Positions 59,182 through 64,000 of a DNA stretch of 64,000 nucleotides are shown here, in pieces. A program made the translations under genes and the position numbers. The notes below the pieces were generated by a model. That model was not told the DNA's origin. It ran no database searches and saw only the letters and a program-made list of their open reading frames with translations. Source of the DNA: Daphnia carinata (taxonomy: Eukaryota > Arthropoda > Branchiopoda > Diplostraca > Daphniidae); NCBI RefSeq assembly GCF_022539665.2, contig NC_081334.1:9022424-9086423 (forward strand), in the 5' to 3' direction. Position 1 is the first letter of the stretch, and each line of letters begins with the position of its first letter.

Positions 59182-59400
59182 AAGTCTTAAGCTGCTTAAT
59201 CCGAAGATCTCTGACCTTCCTAAATCTTTTCTTTCGATTCGCCGCCGGCAACAATCTTCGACCTCTTCGTCTTAAGCACCCATAAGTTTTAATCTGCTAA
59301 AGCCGATGATCTTTTACTTCTGCAAATCTCTTCTTTCTATTCGCCGCCGGCAACCATCTTCAACTTCCTCGGCTTTAGCACCCGTAAATCTTCTTCATCA
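59100..59400. repeat. imperfect tandem repeat near the right TIR
   Basis: Units share ATTCGCCGC(C/A)GGCAA at about 59,107, 59,237 and 59,340, together with TTTAGCACCC / TTAAGCACCC and CATAAGTTTTAA. The period is about 105-130 bp. There is no coding sequence. Confidence 0.5.
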
Positions 59401-59700
59401 ATTTTATTTCAATGTCAATATAAATATTAACTTAATCCTTTGGCATACGTCACTTGATGAGTAATGCTATGTCATGCTTGGCCATCTGTGGTAGAATCCT
59501 CTTCTTGGTAAAGAAGTTGAGGAATTGTTAAAATGTTAAATTACAAATAATTTATTTTTTGCTCATCTACCATTATCTACCATCTCCTCTCTCATCCATT
59601 CTCTTGTATCTCAACAGTTCTTCTTGAAGGAACTGGTTTTCATACAGGAGAAGATTCATTAACATTCTTCAACTATTCATAGTTAACTTAACCGCAAATG

Positions 59701-60334
59701 TTATTAAAAACCTCCGAAGACATGCAACCACGGAGAATCGAACACAGGACTACCCGTGTCACAGCTTAGAGCGCTACCGATATGGTAAGACTTGCTTGTT
59801 AATCGTTGCTGATAGTTGTATGAGCAAGTACAACATGAGTGCAACTGGAAAAATTATTTATTCGCTAAAAAGTAAGAAAAATTTAATAAATATTTCTGGT
59901 GTGGCCGTAGAAGTATTTTATTAAATGAACTATATTAGATATACCATATTTAATGGACCCCTGCAATTTAAATTAAAATAGGATAAAAGATAAATGTATG
60001 GTGAACCATTTAATTAATGAGTTAACACCATCGGCTTTTTACAAAGAGAAATGGATATAACCCGACGCTCTTACGCAATAAGTTGCCTACCGGATTGGAG
60101 GCATATCGTTCCTATTGGAACAAAATAAAATAAATAGGACTATTTCTAAGGAGAAATAGGACTGATGCCTAGGAGAAATAGGACTGATGGCAAGGAGAAA
60201 TAGGACTGTCCTAAAAGTTTTAAAAAGTCAGTCCTATTTCTCCCAGTCCTATTTCTCCGGTAGAAATAGGACTGGAAATTTTCAGTCCTATTTCTCCAGT
60301 CCTATTTCGTTTCAGTCCTATTTCACCGGCTACC
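59701..60334. repeat. MULE right terminal inverted repeat
   Basis: It is the inverse of 54,245-54,897, with the same GAAATAGGAC arrays and the inverted tRNA-like boxes (GAATCGAAC at 59,734). The inner end is where similarity stops (TTATTAAAAACCTCC). Confidence 0.85.
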
Positions 60335-60342
60335 AGTATTGT
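60335..60342. repeat. target-site duplication, right copy (AGTATTGT)
   Basis: Exact match to 54,237-54,244, in direct orientation. Confidence 0.75.
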
Positions 60343-62969
60343 TCTCTAAGTCTGGCTATTGTTTTTTCGATTCCTAAATGCCCTGCCATCATGTGATCAT
60401 GATTTGCTCGTAAAATTCCGTCGATTAACGGTACAGAGACTACTAATTTTCCTTGTCTATCTGTTAATAGACCCTTTTCATTGATTATAAAGTTGCTTGA
60501 GAATCTTTTATTTCTATTTTTCTGGCTATCTTCTTGTATTTCCATCATTAGTTTTTGACAATATTTATCTGCTTGCTGTAATTCTATCCATCTGTCTTCT
60601 TTCTCAGACCTTTTACTTTCACTTCCAATTTCTCTTTCGAAACCTACGCTCTTCCTTTGACTTTCCCTCTCAAAACTTTCGTTTTCTTTTTGAATACTTT
60701 CGTTTTCTTTCTCCAGCTGTTCTTGTTTCTTTAATCTTTCAATCCTTAGTTTTTCTTTTAGATTTTCACCTTCTTTTCGAATATTTTCTAGCTCTCTTAT
60801 GACAGTTCCTCTTTCCATTGCCCTTGTTTCTACTCGTGCTATTGGCACTATGGGAATACGGCTTAGGGTGTCTGCATTTTGGTGCGACTTCCCAGGCCGG
60901 TACCCAATGACGATGTCGAATTCTTGTATTTTTAGTGCCCATCTAGCTAATCTTCCTGCGGGTTCTGTCTTGCTCATTAACCATTCTAAAGGTCTATGGT
61001 CTGTAAATACGGTGAATCTGCGTCCGTATAGATACGTTCTAAATACGTCAATTGCGTGGATGATGGCGTAAGCCTCTTTCTCTGTGGTTGACCACTTGGC
61101 TTCGCGGTCGTTCAGATGTTTAGAGCTATACGCTATGACGACTTCCGCGCCGTCTGATTCACGGGGTTCCTGTACGTCGGACTCCGCTGAATCCGCTGAT
61201 TGAGGTAGAGTTTGCATCTGAGCCAAGACTGCTCCTATACCGTATCCTGAGGCATCTGTGTAGATGATAAATTCGCGCGTGAAATCTGGATACCCTAGGA
61301 TAGGTCTAGTTATGAGACAGTTCTTGATACAATCAAAGGCGTCCCTTTGTTCCTCTCCCCATTTCCACTCGGCTGATTTTCTCGTTAGCGCTGTCAGTGG
61401 GTGGGCTTTATCAGCAAAAGCCCTGATGAACTTTCTGTAATAGCTAGCCAAACCTAGAAATGAGCTCAATTCTTTCACGTTTTTGGGAGCTGGGTATTTG
61501 ATGATTGCTTCTAACTTTTTTGTACTCGGTGTTATTCCTTTTTTCGAAACAATATATCCTAAATAGTCTAATTCTTCTTTGAAAAATTCGCATTTCTTTC
61601 TTTTTAATTTTAGTCCTGCGTCTTTAAGAAGTTTAAACACTGCTTCTAGATGTATCACATGTTCAGCAATATTATTACTGAACACTATGATGTCATCCAG
61701 GTAAACCAATGCGAACCTGAACAATACTGATTTCAATATGTTGTTCATTGCTCGTTGAAAAGTGCTTGGTGCATTTGTTAGTCCAAATGGCATTCTATTA
61801 AATTCGTATTGTCCAAGTTCACAAATGAAGGCGGTTTTGTGTTTGTCGTTTTCTTCTATCTCGATCTGCCAGTAGCCACTCAGTAAGTCCAATGTTGAGA
61901 AGTAAACCGATCCGCTCAATGCATCAATGGTGTCGTCGATTCTTGGTAATGGGTATTTGTCTTTTACTGTTATTTTGTTAAGTGCCCTATAGTCAATACA
62001 CATACGCATTTCTCCATCTTTTTTGGGGACCATTACAATTGCTGCTGCAAATGGGCTGTGACTTTCTCTAATGATATTGTTATTCATCATTACATCTATT
62101 TTTGTCTTGACGATTAGTTTTAATGCTTCTGGTGTTCTGCGCAATCGTTGCGTAATTGGGGCGTTGTATCCTATGTTAATGGAGTGTTTTACATCAGTTG
62201 CTAGACCTAAATCTGATTCTCTTTCAGCAAATAGGGTTTCGTGTTTTTTCAATAGATTTTCAATTTTAATTTGTATCTCGTCGGAAATGTTAGTCGCTGT
62301 ACTTTCTTGGGTTTGTCCAATTCGCTTATTTTTCTTGTCAGTTTCTGATTGGGAGAAAGATTCTAGGTTGCGATAATCTGCTTCTGTTAAATCGTAGTTG
62401 TCGTTATAGTCTGATGAACGGTTTGGGCGGAGTGGAATATGAATGCCGACTTTGCCAAATGTTATGCTGTATATTGGGAGTATGTTATTTCTAAAGTTAT
62501 GTTCTACTCCGGAATGATCGTAATTGATCTGCCTGTTTTTGGTATTAATTTTTACATTGTTGCTTGATAAGAAGTCTAATCCTAAGATACAATTTTCATT
62601 TAAGTTTTCCATGATAAAGAAATCATGCTTAATGACGTGACTGCTGTTAATGACAATTGAAAATCTAAATTTTCCTTTTGAGTTTAAGATTTCTCCTGAT
62701 ACTGTCCTAAATATCGGCGATGGGGTATTTTTAATTTCTTCGAGTTTTTCCCTCTTCTTAAAAAATACTTTATTTGATACTAAACTGGCTGCTGCTCCTG
62801 TGTCTACTAAAGCGTTAATTTCTTGTCCAAAAATTCTTACTGGTATACGGATTAGTTTGAGTATCGCTATTTCTAAATTTTGTGTTAGAGGGTTGGTTGG
62901 TAGGGATATTGTGTTTACTGCATTGGACGGTGGTTCGGGTTGTTGATACGTGCCATATCTGTCCAACAT
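60335..62969 (-). pseudogene. pol: pol 5' part: protease, reverse transcriptase, RNase H, start of integrase
   Basis: The frame is open for about 879 residues from 62,969. NALVDTGAAASLV (residue ~56) is the aspartic protease. The RT has MCIDYRALNKITVKDKYPLP, STLDLLSGYWQIEI and the catalytic LVYLDDIIVFS (~422-431). RNase H has IIYTDASGYGIGAVLAQ (~570) and TVFTDHRPLEWL. After RIP at ~705 comes an unusual ~75-residue Glu/Lys/Arg-rich coiled-coil-like linker, then the His-His half of the integrase zinc finger (ANHDHMMAGHLG), cut at ~878 by the MULE. It has no Met in common with gag; it starts in the overlap with the gag zinc-knuckle frame, so frameshifted expression is likely. It is a pseudogene only because of the insertion and downstream frameshift. 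Confidence 0.85.
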
Positions 62970-64000
62970 TCTCGTGCAATGTGTCCTTTATTATTGCACT
63001 TGTAACAGATAATAATCTTATTTCCAAGAGTGTCGTGGGTGTTCGGCTGGTTTTGTCGTTGCTGCGGGTATTGTCGTGGATAACCTGGGTTTTGTTGATA
63101 CGCTTGTTGATTGTTGCTCGGTTGAAAGTGCGGTTGATTGTAATGGGTCGGTCCGTTGTTGTATGAAGGTCTCTGTGTTTGTTGATGAAGGGTAATTGGG
63201 TAGTCGATACCCTGGGGAAGTACCTTGTCTTCGTGGTGAAGTATAATTGTTGCGGTATGGGCTGTTCTCCCTGCTACGGCCGAAATTTCGGTCACTACTG
63301 GGGCCTCTGCTATTTGATCTGTCGTCGAATCGAACTCGCGGATTTTGTGATCTGGAGTACCGATCACTTGATCGTGAGGATCTTGGTTCGTATCGATCTG
63401 CTGCTGCTATGGTTATATCAGTATCCTGTGCCAAGTTACGGTTTTTATTAGTTTTTTCCAGTTCCTGAATTTTTTGTTTTAAGAATTCAATTTCTGTCTT
63501 TTGTTGTGAAAGTTCGTTGTCTTGTTGTTTCTCGTGGTGCGTTATCCCTGCTATCACCGCATTTATTTCCTTATCTTCTGCAGTTTCCTTGCTATATAGG
63601 ATGCCTTCGGATATGATTAATTGTTTACAAAGCTGATCAAAATCTTCAGGGTCTTCGGGCATTCGAAAATAGAGCTCTGCTCTGAATTTTGGTAAAATGC
63701 CTTGCATCAGAATTTTGATTTTGGTATAATCTCTCATTCTTTTGACTGTGTTTATGAGTCGACCTTCAACTATGGTCTGGTTTTGGTCAGATTTTTCTTC
63801 TTTGCCTTCAATGGACTCGTAGAGACTGTTGATTCTTGAAATAAAGGCTTTGCATTTCTCTTCAGGTTTTTGTTTTAGCGTGGATAACTTTTTTCTTTGT
63901 GCTGCTAAGTCGTATGCATCCTGGAATCTTGCAATAATGGCAGTTTTCCATTCGTCATAACTTAATTCGTCACCTTGCTCTTCCACGTAGTTTCCATGCC
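62915..64000 (-). pseudogene. gag: gag, truncated by the window edge and frameshifted
   Basis: The frame is open from the window edge to 63,018, with a retrotransposon-gag-type helical region (SYDEWKTAIIARFQDAYDLA; EEKCKAFISRINSLYES) and an Arg/Ser-rich part. The nucleic-acid-binding zinc knuckle (CYKCNNKGHIAREC, about 63,004-62,963) lies in a different frame, which is open from 63,367 to 62,915. The switch between frames must fall between about 63,230 and 63,020, implying an indel in this copy. The N-terminus lies beyond 64,000. Confidence 0.7.

Larger units (their letters stand above)
54245..60334. mobile_element. complete Mutator-like element (MULE)
   Basis: The 6,090 bp element lies between 8-bp AGTATTGT duplications. 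Ends are GATTGGCGGTGAAATAGGAC and GGTAGCCGGTGAAATAGGAC (inverted). Terminal inverted repeats are ~640 bp (54,245-54,897 and 59,701-60,334). It carries a multi-exon transposase on the minus strand. It is inserted in the integrase zinc-finger region of the host retroelement. A third copy of its terminal repeat is at 6,112-6,503. Confidence 0.85.
46508..64000 (-). mobile_element. Ty3/Gypsy-class retroelement with env and ankyrin ORFs (right end outside window)
   Basis: On the minus strand the order is gag, pol (protease, RT, RNase H, integrase), an envelope-like glycoprotein in two ORFs, an ankyrin ORF, a polypurine tract and an LTR. The order PR-RT-RH-IN and the YLDD motif place it in the Ty3/Gypsy class. 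A MULE (54,245-60,334) splits the integrase, and frameshifts break gag and integrase, so this copy is inactive. Without the MULE, the visible part is about 11.4 kb. Confidence 0.75.

Overview
The window looks like nuclear DNA of a small, compact arthropod genome, most likely a cladoceran crustacean such as Daphnia. Introns are mostly 50-100 bp with clean GT-AG ends. Conserved animal genes lie close together on both strands, and they are embedded in diverse transposon debris. The species is an inference from gene content and compactness; no species-specific marker was recognised.

Layout. 1-13,000 is a transposon graveyard: a pogo-type element with long inverted repeats, a multi-exon Mutator-like (MULE) transposase relic, pogo fragments, a solo MULE terminal repeat, a tyrosine-recombinase relic, and a degenerate LTR pair, one LTR of which holds a ~1.16 kb palindromic MITE that itself holds a second palindromic MITE. 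14,594-33,487 is the gene-rich core: a DTW-domain tRNA-modifying enzyme (+), a small unrecognised membrane protein (-), a BLM/RecQ helicase (-), the polarity protein par-6 (+), a DEK chromatin protein (-) and a NACHT-WD40 protein of the NWD1/NWD2 kind (-). 33,500-42,400 is mostly non-coding, with repeats, three tandem tRNA-like units, a possible THAP relic, an LRRC14/PRAME-like leucine-rich-repeat gene (39,396-41,371, +) and a palindromic LTR-like element.

42,847-64,000 (minus strand) is the most interesting part. A Ty3/Gypsy-class retroelement enters from beyond the right edge: gag (cut by the edge), pol (protease, RT, RNase H, integrase), a two-ORF envelope-like glycoprotein and an ankyrin-repeat ORF. 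These are followed by a polypurine tract and a ~200 bp TG...CA LTR at 46,507-46,707. Three more copies of this LTR follow, together with shortened or diverged ankyrin ORFs, forming an LTR-ankyrin array. The pol gene is split within the integrase zinc-binding region by a complete ~6.1 kb MULE (54,245-60,334). That MULE has ~640 bp terminal inverted repeats, an 8-bp target duplication and an apparently intact multi-exon transposase with a FLYWCH-like finger.

The host genes have unrelated roles (tRNA modification, DNA repair, cell polarity, chromatin). The mobile region has its own logic: replication genes, an entry-type glycoprotein, and an ankyrin protein of unknown role that is consistently associated with the element's LTRs. 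This copy cannot be active because of the MULE insertion and at least two frameshifts.
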